DNA of 64,000 bases from Pseudomonas kribbensis (GTDB taxonomy: Bacteria > Pseudomonadota > Gammaproteobacteria > Pseudomonadales > Pseudomonadaceae). The position numbers were made by a program, and so were the translations under genes. The stretch covers positions 4,092,001 through 4,156,000 of the forward strand of contig NZ_CP029608.1 of assembly GCF_003352185.1 (NCBI RefSeq). Direction: 5' to 3'. A model generated the notes under the pieces. That model was not told where the DNA came from. It searched no databases and was given only the letters and a program-made list of their open reading frames with translations. The first letter of the stretch is position 1; each line of letters opens with the position of its first letter. This document shows positions 43,039-52,323 of the stretch, in pieces.

Positions 43039-43130
43039 CTGTGGGAGCCAGCCTGCTGGCGATAGCGGTGTATCAGTCGCCAAATGTGTTGACTGATCCG
43101 GCGTTATCGCCAGCAGGCTGGCTCCCACAG
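43039..43130. repeat. REP inverted pair, second sequence class
   Basis: A 26-base element at 43039-43064 (CTGTGGGAGCCAGCCTGCTG at its start) is repeated as a perfect reverse complement at 43105-43130. Its core CAGCC-TGCTGG differs from the pair at 20632. It lies between two minus-strand genes, after the antiporter end and before the receptor promoter. Confidence 0.92.
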
Positions 43131-43144
43131 GAGAAATGGGGGTG

Positions 43145-44464
43145 TTACAAGACCATCGCGGCCATCCAGCCGGCCGCCAGCAACGGCAGGTTGTAGTGCA
43201 GGAAGGTCGGCACCACGGTGTCCCAGATGTGGTGGTGCTGGCCGTCGATGTTCAGGCCGGAGGTCGGGCCGAGGGTCGAGTCCGAGGCTGGCGAGCCGGT
43301 GTCGCCCAGGGCCCCGGCTGTGCCGACGATGCAGACGATCGCCATCGGACTGAAGCCCAGCTGCACGCACAGCGGCACGAAAATCGCCGCGAGGATCGGC
43401 ACCGTGGAGAAGGACGAACCGATGCCGATGGTCACCATCAGCCCCACCAGCAACATCAGCAGCGCGCCAATGGCCTTGCTGTGATCGATCTGCGCCGCCG
43501 CGCTTTCGACCAGCGTGCGCACTTCACCGGTGGCCTTCAATACTTCGGCAAAACCCGAAGCGGCGATCATGATGAAGCCGATCATCGCCATCATTTTCAT
43601 ACCTTCGGTGAACAGGCCGTCAGTCTCGCGCCACTTGACGATGCCCGACGCCGAGAAAATCAGGAAACCGGCCAGCGCCCCGATAATCATCGAGTCCAGC
43701 AGCAGTTGGATAATGAAGGCTGCAGCAATAGCCAGACCGGCAATGCCAATGGTCATCGGGTTGTAGGCGACGCTGACTTGTTCAACCTGTTCGATCTTCT
43801 CCAGATCGTAGACACGCTTCTTGCGGTAACTGAAGAACACCGCCATCAACAAGCCAAACACCATGCCCGCCGCCGGGATGGCCATCGCATGCATGACGTT
43901 GACCTGGCTGATGTCCACGCCAGCCTTGCTGACGTTGGCCAGCAGGATCTGGTTGAGGAAGATGTTGCCGAAACCCACCGGAAACACCATGTACGGCGTG
44001 ATCAGGCCAAACGTCATGACGCAGGCGATCAACCGGCGATCCAGTTGCAGCTTGGTCAATACATATAGAAGCGGCGGCACCAGCAATGGAATGAACGCAA
44101 TGTGGATCGGCAGGATGTTCTGCGAAGCAATCGCCACCACCCACAGCAGACCGATCAGCAGCCATTTGACGCTGCCGCCACCGGATGCGTGCTGACGATC
44201 GACCATCGCCAGGGCCTTGTCGGCCAGCGCATGGGCCAGGCCGGACTTGGCAATCGCCACGGCGAAAGCGCCGAGCAACGCGTAGGACAACGCCACCGTC
44301 GCCCCGCCGCCCAGGCCACTGTTGAAGGCCTTGAGCGTGGCGTCGATGCCCAGGCCGCCGGTCAGGCCACCGACCAGCGCACCGACGATCAACGCGATCA
44401 CCACATGCACCCGGGACAGGCTGAGGATCAGCATGACGCCGACCGCAGCAATCACTGCATTCAT
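43145..44464 (-). CDS. Na+/H+ antiporter family protein
   Basis: A 439-residue membrane protein with about 11-12 helices. Signatures include [16 protein letters not shown] [61 protein letters not shown], and near the C-terminus [24 protein letters not shown]. The last stretch, with its Gly/Asp/Ser-rich re-entrant loop, is typical of the NhaC/YuiF branch of the ion transporter superfamily. It may exchange sodium for protons or carry an amino acid or carboxylate. Its place between two chemoreceptor genes matches PA2653, a probable transporter in PAO1 by my recollection, which hints that it carries a ligand sensed by one of them. Confidence 0.85.
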   Translation of the reverse strand: MNAVIAAVGVMLILSLSRVHVVIALIVGALVGGLTGGLGIDATLKAFNSGLGGGATVALSYALLGAFAVAIAKSGLAHALADKALAMVDRQHASGGGSVKWLLIGLLWVVAIASQNILPIHIAFIPLLVPPLLYVLTKLQLDRRLIACVMTFGLITPYMVFPVGFGNIFLNQILLANVSKAGVDISQVNVMHAMAIPAAGMVFGLLMAVFFSYRKKRVYDLEKIEQVEQVSVAYNPMTIGIAGLAIAAAFIIQLLLDSMIIGALAGFLIFSASGIVKWRETDGLFTEGMKMMAMIGFIMIAASGFAEVLKATGEVRTLVESAAAQIDHSKAIGALLMLLVGLMVTIGIGSSFSTVPILAAIFVPLCVQLGFSPMAIVCIVGTAGALGDTGSPASDSTLGPTSGLNIDGQHHHIWDTVVPTFLHYNLPLLAAGWMAAMVL

Positions 44465-44778
44465 TTCACTACCTCAAAAACACGACGGTAAAGCCATTCA
44501 CCGCCAGACAGGATGAGTCCGGCCGGCAAGCCACGAAGGTCGCCAGCGGATTTGCATAGAGGGTCTTATTAGAAGGGCGCGCACTGTGCCGCAGAGCGCG
44601 CGCAGTGTCAAAGCGACCGGTCGCGTCACTGTGTAACTTTCCATGATCAAACCGGCGACAACGGCATATCCGCCACAAAGTGCGTCAATTCGCCATATTG
44701 CGTTTGCGCCATAAAGAAAGTCGAAACGCGGCCGTTACAGTGCAAAGTCTCAGATATTTATCGAATAAGGACGTCTCC
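44465..44778. other. 314-base divergent intergenic region, antiporter/tlpQ
   Basis: No gene is supported. It holds the divergent promoters for the antiporter and the TlpQ-like receptor. The only element I can name is the sigma-28-like promoter at 44712-44738. The middle part has GC-rich short palindromes (GCGCGC around 44590-44605) of unknown role. Confidence 0.7.
44712..44738 (+). promoter_or_regulatory. Sigma-28 (FliA)-like promoter of tlpQ
   Basis: TAAA-N15-GCCGTTAC at 44712-44715 and 44731-44738, against the consensus TAAA-N15-GCCGATAA: a perfect -35 and six of eight at -10, with exact spacing. It lies 40 bases before the receptor start codon. Confidence 0.7.
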
Positions 44779-46926
44779 ATGTCGCTCAGACAACTTTCCA
44801 TCCAATGGAAAATCACCCTGCTCGCCGGCCTCTGCCTGGCCGGTATCGTGACCCTGTTGGTGGGTCTTTCGCTGTATCGCATGGAGCACAGTTCCGAACT
44901 GGTCAAAGCCTCCAGCATGGAGATGCTCACCGAATCGGCCCAGGCGCGCATCGAATCCCAGGGCGAAGTTCAGGCGGCGGGCATTCGCCAGCAGTTCATG
45001 GACGCCTATCAATATGGCCACGGTTTTTCGCGCCAGGTGCTGTTCCTGCGCGAACAGGCCGAGAAGCGCTTTCTCGATGCCTTCGACCTGCGCGAAGACA
45101 TGACCCGTCAGGTGAAATCGGCGTTGCAGGCCAACCCGGAACTACTCGGCCTGTCGCTGGTGTTCGAAGCCAATGCACTGGACGGCAAGGACGAGCTGTT
45201 CGCCGGGCAAAGTGAATTGGGCAGCAACGACAAGGGCCGCTTCGCCCTGTACTGGTCGCAGCCGACCCCGGGCAAAGTGACCTCGATGGCGCTGCCGGAA
45301 AGCGACATGGCCGACACCAGCACCGGCCCCAGCGGCCAGGCCGCCAACGCCTGGTTCACCTGCCCGCGCACCACGCTCAAGCCGTGCGTGATCGAGCCCT
45401 ATTTCTATGTGATCGACGGGCAAAAGGTGCTGATGACCAGCATCGTCTTCCCGCTGATGGTCAACGGCAAAGTCATCGCCTCGCTGTCGGTGGACATCAA
45501 CCTCAACAGCCTGCAAGCAATCAGCCAAGGAGCCAGCAAAAAGCTCTATGACGGTCAGACCGCCGTGAGCATCATCAGCCCCGCCGGCCTGCTCGCCGGT
45601 TACAGCCCGGACGCCAACAAACTCAGCCAGCGCCTCGATGCCGTGGACACCACCAGCGGTGCCGAACTGCTGCGCTTGCTGGCTTCGAGCAAAACCGTCA
45701 GCAGCCTGCACAGCAATGCGCAGTTGAAAGTGCTGTCGCCGTTCCAGCCGATTCCTGGTGGTCCGTCGTGGGGCGTGCTGCTCGATGTGCCGGAAAAAGT
45801 GCTGGTGAGTCGCGCCGAAGCGCTCAAGCAGCAACTGGATGCCAGCAACACCTCGGGCACCCTGATCGAACTGAGCCTCGGCGTGCTTGCAGCACTGCTC
45901 GGCCTGCTGCTGGTGTGGCTGATGGCACGCAGCGTGACCAAGCCGATTCTCGGCGTGGCGCACATGCTGGAAGACATCGCCAGCGGCGAAGGCGACCTGA
46001 CCCGTCGTCTGGCCTATGACAAGAAAGACGAACTCGGCCAACTGGCCGGCTGGTTCAACCGCTTCCTCGACAAGCTGCAACCGATCATCGCCGAGGTAAA
46101 ACGTTCGGTGCAGGACGCGCGCAACACCGCCGACCAGTCCTCGGCCATCGCCACCCAGACCAGCGCCGGTATGGAGCAGCAATACCGTCAGGTCGATCAG
46201 GTCGCTACCGCGTCCCACGAAATGAGCGCCACCGCCCAGGATGTGGCCCGCAGCGCCGCGCAAGCCGCCGAAGCGGCCAAGGATGCCGACCGCGCCACGC
46301 GTCAGGGCCTGACCGTGATCGACCGAACCACCGCCAGCATCGACACCCTGGCCGCCGACATGAGTGCGGCGATGGTCCAGGTCGAAGGCCTGGCCGCCAA
46401 CAGCGAGAAGATCGGCACGGTGCTGGAGACCATCCGCGCTATCGCCGAGCAGACCAACCTGCTGGCCCTCAACGCCGCCATTGAAGCCGCCCGCGCCGGT
46501 GAAGCCGGACGTGGCTTTGCGGTGGTCGCCGACGAAGTACGCAACCTCGCCCGCCGCACCCAGGAGTCGGTGGAAGAAACCCGCCAGGTGATAGAACAAC
46601 TGCAAAGCGGCACGCAGGATGTGGTCGGTTCGATGGGCAACAGCCATCGTCAGGCTCAGGGCAGTGTCGAACAGGTCGGCCAGGCCGTAACCGCGTTGCG
46701 CCAGATCGGCGATGCGGTGACGGTGATCAGCGACATGAACCTGCAGATCGCCAGCGCCGCTGAGGAGCAGAGCGCGGTGGCCGAAGAGATCAATAACAAC
46801 GTGGCGACGATTCGTGATGTAACGGAGTCGCTGTCGGGGCAGGCGAATGAATCGGCGCGGGTGAGTCAGTCGCTCAATAGCCTGGCGAATCAGCAGCAGA
46901 GTTTGATGGATCAGTTCCGGGTTTGA
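44779..46926 (+). CDS. tlpQ: Methyl-accepting chemotaxis protein with double Cache domain (TlpQ-like)
   Basis: A 715-residue chemoreceptor starting at [11 protein letters not shown], with AAGGACG before the ATG. TM1 is at about 11-31. A large periplasmic double Cache domain (about 35-375) contains [20 protein letters not shown] and [39 protein letters not shown]2 follows at about 383-405, then HAMP ([13 protein letters not shown]) and the methyl-accepting signalling domain with [24 protein letters not shown] at the tip. By size and gene order it corresponds to PA2654 TlpQ, a receptor for polyamines and histamine; the ligand is inferred from that. A sigma-28-like promoter precedes it. Confidence 0.9.
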   Translation: MSLRQLSIQWKITLLAGLCLAGIVTLLVGLSLYRMEHSSELVKASSMEMLTESAQARIESQGEVQAAGIRQQFMDAYQYGHGFSRQVLFLREQAEKRFLDAFDLREDMTRQVKSALQANPELLGLSLVFEANALDGKDELFAGQSELGSNDKGRFALYWSQPTPGKVTSMALPESDMADTSTGPSGQAANAWFTCPRTTLKPCVIEPYFYVIDGQKVLMTSIVFPLMVNGKVIASLSVDINLNSLQAISQGASKKLYDGQTAVSIISPAGLLAGYSPDANKLSQRLDAVDTTSGAELLRLLASSKTVSSLHSNAQLKVLSPFQPIPGGPSWGVLLDVPEKVLVSRAEALKQQLDASNTSGTLIELSLGVLAALLGLLLVWLMARSVTKPILGVAHMLEDIASGEGDLTRRLAYDKKDELGQLAGWFNRFLDKLQPIIAEVKRSVQDARNTADQSSAIATQTSAGMEQQYRQVDQVATASHEMSATAQDVARSAAQAAEAAKDADRATRQGLTVIDRTTASIDTLAADMSAAMVQVEGLAANSEKIGTVLETIRAIAEQTNLLALNAAIEAARAGEAGRGFAVVADEVRNLARRTQESVEETRQVIEQLQSGTQDVVGSMGNSHRQAQGSVEQVGQAVTALRQIGDAVTVISDMNLQIASAAEEQSAVAEEINNNVATIRDVTESLSGQANESARVSQSLNSLANQQQSLMDQFRV

Positions 46927-46932
46927 CGCTCA

Positions 46933-46967
46933 AACCCGCTCACCACAGATTCCTGTGGGGGCGGGTT
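46933..46967. terminator. Hairpin between convergent tlpQ and bqsS
   Basis: AACCCGC-tcaCCACAG-attc-CTGTGGgg-GCGGGTT forms a long interrupted stem in the 40-base convergent gap. It has no T-run, so it may act as a bidirectional RNA-end stabiliser rather than a strict terminator. Confidence 0.55.
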
Positions 46968-48280
46968 CACCGCCGGGGCAACTGAATCTCCACCTGCAAC
47001 CCGCCCCACTCACTTTCGCCAAGCACCAAAACCCCGCCCCACGTCTCGACAATATCCCGCACGATCCCCAGCCCCAAGCCATGCCCATGGGTCTGCTCAT
47101 CCAGCCGCGCCCCCCGGCTGAACACCTGATCGCGCTGCGCCTCGGGAATCCCCGGCCCATCGTCTTCCACGCTCAGCACAAAACCTTCAGCCATCTCGAC
47201 CACGCTCAGCCGAACCTCGGCATCCGCCCATTTGCAGGCGTTGTCCAGCAGGTTGCCGAGCAGCTCCAGCAAGTCTTCACGATCCCACGGCAATTGCAGT
47301 CCCGATGGCGCAACGTAACTCAACACCAGATGCTCACCGTGGATCATGTTCAACGTCGCCAGCAACCCCGGCAGCTCCGCATCGCAATCGAACAGCGCGC
47401 CCGGCAGCGCATCGCCGGACAGCCGCGCACGGTTGAGCTCGCGGTTCAGCCGTTGCTGAACCTGTTCCAGTTGTTCCTTGAGGATCTTGCGCAGCTCGGG
47501 ATGGGCATCGAGTTTTTCGTTCGAGGCCAGGCTCAACAGCACCGCCAGCGGGGTTTTCAGCGCATGCCCCAGATTGCCCAGGGCATTGCGCGAACGCTTG
47601 AGGCTGTCTTCAGTGTGCGCCAGCAAGTGGTTGATCTGCGCCACCAGCGGTTCCAGTTCTGCCGGCACTTGCTCATCGAGTTGTGAACGCTGGCCTTGCT
47701 GTAACTGGGCGATCTGTTCGCGAGCCTTTTCCAGTGGTCGCAAGGCGCGGTGCACGGTCAGCCGCTGCAGAATCAGGATCAGCAGCAACCCGGCCAGTCC
47801 AAGGCCCAGCCCGATCTGGCGCATGCGCTGGAAGCTCTCGCGCACCGGGGTGTAATCCTGAGCCACGCTGATGGAGATCGACAGGCCGAGCCGTCGATAG
47901 TCGGAGCGCAGCACCAACAGTTGCTGCCCGTCCGGCCCCAGTTGCAGGTTGCTGTGCAGACCGGGCTCCGGCAGCAGCGGCAGGTCCTGATCCCACAGCG
48001 AGCGTGAACGCCAGTGACTGTCGGCAAAGTCGATGCGGAAATAATGGCCGGAAAACGGCCGCTGATAAGCCGGCGACAGGTGTCGCTCATCCAGTTGCAA
48101 GCCTTGCGGGCCACGCACAAGCGCCACCAGCAGGCTCTCGCTGTCGTTGCGCAGGCCGGCTTCGAGGTAACGTTGCAAACCGACTTCGAATAGCCACAAA
48201 CTGGTTTGCGCCAGCACCACGCCGACAACCACCATCACGCTGATCAGGCCGAGACTCAAGCGGCGCTGGATCGATCTCAC
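46967..48280 (-). CDS. bqsS: Sensor histidine kinase, BqsS/CarS-like
   Basis: A 437-residue kinase with a GTG start that overlaps the regulator's stop (GTGA). TM1 is at about 8-28, a periplasmic sensor lies at about 29-165, then TM2, HAMP, HisKA with phosphorylated His239 ([10 protein letters not shown]), and a catalytic ATPase domain with LLDNACKWA (N box), DDGPGIP (G1) and GHGLGLGI (G2). With the regulator and two PepSY genes upstream, it matches the PAO1 bqs/car operon, which responds to extracellular Fe(II) and Ca2+. In PAO1 an RExxE motif early in the periplasmic part was linked to iron sensing; here residues 44-48 read RNDSE. The symbol rests on synteny and family resemblance. Confidence 0.85.
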   Translation of the reverse strand: MRSIQRRLSLGLISVMVVVGVVLAQTSLWLFEVGLQRYLEAGLRNDSESLLVALVRGPQGLQLDERHLSPAYQRPFSGHYFRIDFADSHWRSRSLWDQDLPLLPEPGLHSNLQLGPDGQQLLVLRSDYRRLGLSISISVAQDYTPVRESFQRMRQIGLGLGLAGLLLILILQRLTVHRALRPLEKAREQIAQLQQGQRSQLDEQVPAELEPLVAQINHLLAHTEDSLKRSRNALGNLGHALKTPLAVLLSLASNEKLDAHPELRKILKEQLEQVQQRLNRELNRARLSGDALPGALFDCDAELPGLLATLNMIHGEHLVLSYVAPSGLQLPWDREDLLELLGNLLDNACKWADAEVRLSVVEMAEGFVLSVEDDGPGIPEAQRDQVFSRGARLDEQTHGHGLGLGIVRDIVETWGGVLVLGESEWGGLQVEIQLPRR

Positions 48281-48945
48281 GAAGCCTGTCCGCCGAACAG
48301 ATAACCCTGGCCGCGACGGGTTTCGATCACGCTTTTGCCAAGCTTGCGCCGCAGGTGGTTGACGTGGACTTCCAGCACATTGGAATCGCGCTCGGTCTCA
48401 CCGTCGTAGAGGTGTTCGGCGAGGTGGCTTTTGGAAAGGATCTGCTCCGGGTGCAGCATGAAGTAACGCAGCAGGCGGAACTCGGCAGCCGTCAGTTGAA
48501 TGTCGGCGCCGTCCCGCACCACGCACTGGCGGCCCTCATCCAGATGCAGCCCTGCGGCCTTGAGCGTCGGCTGGTTGGCCTGCCCCTTTGAGCGGCGCAG
48601 CAGCGACTGGATGCGCAGATGCAGTTCTTCCGGGTGAAAGGGTTTGGTCAGGTAATCGTCGGCGCCGGCCTTCAGGCCTTCAATGCGTTCAGCCCAGGAA
48701 TCCCGAGCGGTGAGGATCAGCACCGGCGTCGCCAGCCCGCCGGCGCGCCATTGCGCCAGCACTTCAAGGCCCGGCACGCCCGGCAGGCCCAGGTCGAGCA
48801 CGATCAGATCATAGGGTTCGCTGCGGCCCTGATAGACCGCGTCACGCCCGTCCGCCAGCCAGTCCACGGCATAACCCTGGCGTTGCAGGCCCGCGATCAG
48901 CTCATCGGCCAGGGGGACGTGGTCTTCCACCAGAAGCAAACGCAT
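48277..48945 (-). CDS. bqsR: OmpR-family response regulator, BqsR/CarR-like
   Basis: A 222-residue two-component regulator. The receiver domain has the acidic pair ED at 7-8, the phospho-acceptor Asp51 ([10 protein letters not shown]), Thr in ILTARDS and Lys in [10 protein letters not shown]. The C-terminal winged-helix DNA-binding domain ends [23 protein letters not shown]. It lies three bases after the PepSY gene and overlaps bqsS by four bases, so all four genes are one operon. By synteny it should control responses to divalent cations in the envelope. Confidence 0.9.
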   Translation of the reverse strand: MRLLLVEDHVPLADELIAGLQRQGYAVDWLADGRDAVYQGRSEPYDLIVLDLGLPGVPGLEVLAQWRAGGLATPVLILTARDSWAERIEGLKAGADDYLTKPFHPEELHLRIQSLLRRSKGQANQPTLKAAGLHLDEGRQCVVRDGADIQLTAAEFRLLRYFMLHPEQILSKSHLAEHLYDGETERDSNVLEVHVNHLRRKLGKSVIETRRGQGYLFGGQAS

Positions 48946-48948
48946 CGA

Positions 48949-49275
48949 TCAATCTTCCTTGTCTTTCAGCAAACGGCCGGTGGCGGCTTCGAAATGCAGC
49001 TCGCGGGCCTCGCCTGCGGCGGTCAGGAGCTCGATTTCATAGATGTAGACATCGTGTTTCTCTTCCAGCTCGGCTTCCAGCAATTTGGCACCGGGATAGC
49101 GCTCCATCGCGTTATGCAGCACCTGCTCCAGCGGCAGAATCACGCCTTGCTGACGCAGGCGCAGGGCTTCGTCCTGATTCAGGTCGCGAGCAAGCGTCAC
49201 CGAGCAGAACGTAACAAGCGCCAGGGCCAGAAGTCCCGTGGCGCGCGTCGATGAATACGGCAAAAACAGTTTCAT
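48949..49275 (-). CDS. PepSY-domain periplasmic protein (second of two)
   Basis: A 108-residue exported protein with a signal peptide (LLALALVTFCSVTLA, then RDLNQDEALRL) and one PepSY-like domain (LEQVLHNAMERYPGAKLLEAELEEKHDVYIYEIELLTAAGEARELHFEAATGRLL). The start ATG overlaps the preceding gene's stop as TAATG. PepSY proteins are thought to modulate proteases or sensor kinases in the periplasm; here the partner is presumably BqsS. It corresponds to a bqsP/bqsQ gene of the PAO1 operon. Confidence 0.88.
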   Translation of the reverse strand: MKLFLPYSSTRATGLLALALVTFCSVTLARDLNQDEALRLRQQGVILPLEQVLHNAMERYPGAKLLEAELEEKHDVYIYEIELLTAAGEARELHFEAATGRLLKDKED

Positions 49276-49586
49276 TAAGTGTCCTGATGATCCCTGCGCA
49301 GCAGCCCGTCGCTCGCGTCCAGTTCCATTTCCCATTCCACGCCTTGCGAATCTTTCAGCTCGATCTGGTACAGATAAATGCCGTAACGCTTTTCCAGTTC
49401 GATATCGATGACGGTCGAATCCGGATGGCGAGTCATGACCGTGGCCTTGACCGTTTCAATCGGCACAATGGTACCAGCGTCGATCAGTTTCCGGGCTTCA
49501 TCCGCCAGCAGATCGCGTGTATGGGCGAGATTCGAGGTCAGACCGTAAAGGAGGAGCGCGATGAACAGGGGCGCGAGAATTTTCAT
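49275..49586 (-). CDS. PepSY-domain periplasmic protein (first of two)
   Basis: A 103-residue paralogue of the next gene, first in the operon. The signal peptide is ILAPLFIALLLYGLTSNLAHT, then a PepSY-like domain (IVPIETVKATVMTRHPDSTVIDIELEKRYGIYLYQIELKD, WEMELDASDGLLRRD). AGGAAAA lies upstream of the ATG at 49586. Two acidic PepSY proteins before the regulator and kinase is the distinctive layout of the bqs operon. They may bind cations or tune the sensor. Confidence 0.88.
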   Translation of the reverse strand: MKILAPLFIALLLYGLTSNLAHTRDLLADEARKLIDAGTIVPIETVKATVMTRHPDSTVIDIELEKRYGIYLYQIELKDSQGVEWEMELDASDGLLRRDHQDT

Positions 49587-49733
49587 GGGTTTTCCTGATG
49601 TCCGGTGTTTCTTCCTGAGCGCCACCTTAGTGATTCGAACTTAACTGAAACTGAATGGCCATCACCGGGCCAGTTTCAGCAAGGCCGGCAACATGTGCTT
49701 ATAATCTTTCGCTTGCTAACGATCGAGACCGGT

Positions 49734-50813
49734 ATGACAGCCATCCACATCAAGTTCCCTGCCCTCACCCTCAAGGCCGGCCCGCGCGCCATGGCACGCA
49801 TCCGCGCCCAGGGCCTGAACGCTGCCGACGTCGGTACTCTGCCCGGCGCAGCCGGCGGACCGAAGGCGCTGGGGATTCAGGGGCTGGATCTGGCGCTATT
49901 CGGCGAGTGGCTGCCGGCGGCACCGCGCGAGCGTTCGCTGATCGGTGCATCGGTGGGTTCCTGGCGCTTCGCCAGCGCCTGTCTGCCGGACGCCGCCGAA
50001 GGCATTCGCCGCCTCGGTCATCTGTACACCGAGCAGAACTTCAACAAGGGCGTGACCATCAGCGACGTCAGCCGCAGTTCGCAGCGCATGCTCGACGACC
50101 TGCTCGACGGCCGCGATGCGGTATTGCTCGACAATGCCCATTACCGCTTGAACATCATGGTGGTCAAAAGCCACGGCGGGCTGGCGGACGACCATCGTGG
50201 CCGGCTCGGGCTGGCGCTGGGCTCGGTGATCGCCGACAACCTGCGAGGCCGGGCGCGGCTGTCGCGGCACTTCGAACGGCTGATCATCCACGACCCGCGC
50301 CTGGCGCCGCCGGTGCACGCGCTGAACGATTTCCCGTCGCGCTTCGTCGCCCTCAATGCCGGTAACCTGCGTCAGGCGCTGCTGGCCTCGGGGTCGATCC
50401 CGATGGTCATGGAAGGCGTGCGCGACCTGCCGGGTGCCGGCGCCGGCACCTTCCGCGACGGTGGCCTGCTGGACTATCACCTCGACCTGCCCTACAGCGG
50501 GGACGGCATCGTGCTCTACCCGCACTTCACCGACCGGGTGATTCCTGGCTGGTTCGACAAGACCCTGCCGTGGCGTAAAGCCTCGACCGAGCGCCTGCAA
50601 GACGTGCTGTTGCTGGCGCCGTCGAAGGAATACCTGGCGCGCCTGCCCTACGGCAAACTCCCCGACCGTAACGACTTCAAGCGCTTCATGGGCGATGCAC
50701 CGAGCCGGCAGAAATATTGGCGAGCGGCGATGGACGAGAGCCGCCGGCTGGGCGACGAGTTCCTTGAACTGACTGCCAATGGTCGCCTCGCCGAGCGCTT
50801 GCTGACCCTTTAG
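49734..50813 (+). CDS. Patatin-like phospholipase
   Basis: A 359-residue protein with the patatin catalytic dyad: Ser73 in GASVG (G-x-S-x-G) and Asp242 in RDGGLLDYH, plus an oxyanion-type glycine loop GAAGGPKAL (38-46) near the N-terminus. It has no signal peptide, so it is probably cytoplasmic, acting on membrane phospholipid or acyl lipids. TATAAT at 49700-49705 could be its -10 element. It starts at the ATG at 49734 ([11 protein letters not shown]); the frame is open to 49605. It is divergent from the PepSY operon. Confidence 0.85.
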   Translation: MTAIHIKFPALTLKAGPRAMARIRAQGLNAADVGTLPGAAGGPKALGIQGLDLALFGEWLPAAPRERSLIGASVGSWRFASACLPDAAEGIRRLGHLYTEQNFNKGVTISDVSRSSQRMLDDLLDGRDAVLLDNAHYRLNIMVVKSHGGLADDHRGRLGLALGSVIADNLRGRARLSRHFERLIIHDPRLAPPVHALNDFPSRFVALNAGNLRQALLASGSIPMVMEGVRDLPGAGAGTFRDGGLLDYHLDLPYSGDGIVLYPHFTDRVIPGWFDKTLPWRKASTERLQDVLLLAPSKEYLARLPYGKLPDRNDFKRFMGDAPSRQKYWRAAMDESRRLGDEFLELTANGRLAERLLTL

Positions 50814-50899
50814 TCAGCACAGCCGGGGACAAGCTGGTAAACTCGCCGCCTGCCCGAATTCGCTGCGGCGAACGCCATCTGAACAGAGCTGAAATCACT

Positions 50900-51256
50900 G
50901 TGGAAATCTTCAAGGAATTTACGTTCGAATCCGCCCACCGCCTGCCCCACGTACCGGACGGCCACAAGTGCGGACGCCTGCACGGTCACTCGTTCAAAGT
51001 GGCGATTCACCTGAGCGGCGACCTCGACCCGCACACTGGCTGGATCCGTGATTTCTCCGAGATCAAGGCGATTTTCAAGCCGCTGTACGAGCGTCTGGAT
51101 CACAACTACCTGAACGACATTCCGGGCCTTGAGAACCCGACCAGCGAAGTGCTGGCCAAGTTCATCTGGAATGAATTGAAGCCCCTGCTGCCGGAACTCA
51201 GTGCGATCCGCATCCACGAGACCTGCACCAGCGGTTGCATCTATCGCGGCGAGTAA
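50900..51256 (+). CDS. queD: 6-carboxytetrahydropterin synthase
   Basis: A 118-residue QueD-type enzyme of the PTPS family, making 6-carboxytetrahydropterin from dihydroneopterin triphosphate, the step before QueE in queuosine synthesis. Zinc ligands His13 (ESAHRL), His28 and His30 (LHGHS) and the catalytic Cys24 (KCGRLHGH) are present. LDHNYLND and the C-terminal E in [10 protein letters not shown] bind the pterin. It has a GTG start with only a weak Shine-Dalgarno. A clear terminator follows. Other queuosine genes are not in the window. Confidence 0.94.
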   Translation: MEIFKEFTFESAHRLPHVPDGHKCGRLHGHSFKVAIHLSGDLDPHTGWIRDFSEIKAIFKPLYERLDHNYLNDIPGLENPTSEVLAKFIWNELKPLLPELSAIRIHETCTSGCIYRGE

Positions 51257-51270
51257 ATCCCGCGACACAA

Positions 51271-51297
51271 AAAACCACCGAGACCGGTGGTTTTTTT
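51271..51297 (+). terminator. Rho-independent terminator after queD
   Basis: AAAACCACCG and CGGTGGTTTTTTT form a stem around a short AGAC loop, followed by a T-run. It lies 14 bases after the queD stop codon. Confidence 0.93.
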
Positions 51298-51340
51298 ACG
51301 CCTATGCTTTTTGGCTCGAACCCGCCAAGAGGACAGGCCC

Positions 51341-52153
51341 ATGACGGACTGGCTGCTGGATCAGGTCTTTGATTTCAACGGGCGACAGATTCGCCACGGG
51401 GTGCGCGGCGACGGCCCGCCGCTGGTGTTCGTGCATGGCACGCCCTTCTCTTCCTGTGTGTGGCACCGCATCGCGCCGCATTTTTTTGCCACGCATCGGG
51501 TGCATTACTTCGACTTGCTGGGCTACGGGCGCTCCGAGCAACCGGACGCCGACGTCTCCCTCGGCGTGCAGAACGAATTGCTCGCGCAGTTGCTGGATCA
51601 CTGGGGCCTGCAACGCCCGGACGTGGTCGCCCACGACTTCGGCGGCGCCACCGCCCTGCGCGCGCACCTGCTCAACGGCAAGGATTACCGCACCCTGACG
51701 CTGATCGACCCGGTGGCGCTGACGCCCTGGGGCTCGCCGTTCGTGCAGCACGTGCGCCAGCATGAAGCGGCGTTCAGCGGCCTGCCGGATTACATCCAGC
51801 GCGCCATCGTCCCGACCTACATTCGCGGGGCCATTCACCGGGATATTCCCGATGATGAACTGGCGCCCTACGTGCAGCCGTGGCTGGGTGATCCGGGGCA
51901 AGCGGCGTTCTACCGGCAGATCGCGCAGATGGATCAGCGCTACACGCAGGAAGTACAATCGCTGTACCCGACGATCCGCTGCCCGGTGCAGATTCTCTGG
52001 GGCGAAGAGGATCAGTGGATTCCCATCGAACGCGGACGCGAGCTGCACAACATGATCCCCGGATCGCAGTTTCATCCGATTCCGAATGCCGGGCATCTGG
52101 TGCAGGAAGATGCGCCGGAAGCCATTGTCGCCGCGCTGCTGCGTTTTCTCTGA
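51341..52153 (+). CDS. Alpha/beta hydrolase with aspartate nucleophile
   Basis: A 270-residue alpha/beta-fold hydrolase. The oxyanion segment is VHGTPFSS, the nucleophile elbow is VAHDFGG with Asp99 in the nucleophile position, the acid candidate is Asp224 (WGEEDQWIP) and the base is His252 (NAGHLVQED). An aspartate nucleophile is the mark of haloalkane dehalogenases and epoxide hydrolases rather than serine esterases. However, the halide-binding Asn and Trp of dehalogenases are replaced (Thr in HGTP, Phe after Asp99). It ends 170 bases before codB and may share no promoter with it. Confidence 0.87.
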   Translation: MTDWLLDQVFDFNGRQIRHGVRGDGPPLVFVHGTPFSSCVWHRIAPHFFATHRVHYFDLLGYGRSEQPDADVSLGVQNELLAQLLDHWGLQRPDVVAHDFGGATALRAHLLNGKDYRTLTLIDPVALTPWGSPFVQHVRQHEAAFSGLPDYIQRAIVPTYIRGAIHRDIPDDELAPYVQPWLGDPGQAAFYRQIAQMDQRYTQEVQSLYPTIRCPVQILWGEEDQWIPIERGRELHNMIPGSQFHPIPNAGHLVQEDAPEAIVAALLRFL

Positions 52154-52323
52154 GCCGAAAAATAACCGGCCTGATGGCTCCCACATTGTGCTTCAGCGGA
52201 GGCAGGCGCACCGCTTTCGCGCCAAATCCGCTCCCTCGTCTATACATAATCTCGCCAATTGGTAACTGGCACGACCGCTGCAACCACTTCGCGTCCTCCC
52301 CTTTCCAGCAAGGAACGCCCGCC

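Noticed and set aside
52154..52323. Purine riboswitch or other aptamer before codB
   Set aside because: No paired P1-P3 arrangement or conserved pyrimidine core could be found by eye in the 170-base spacer.
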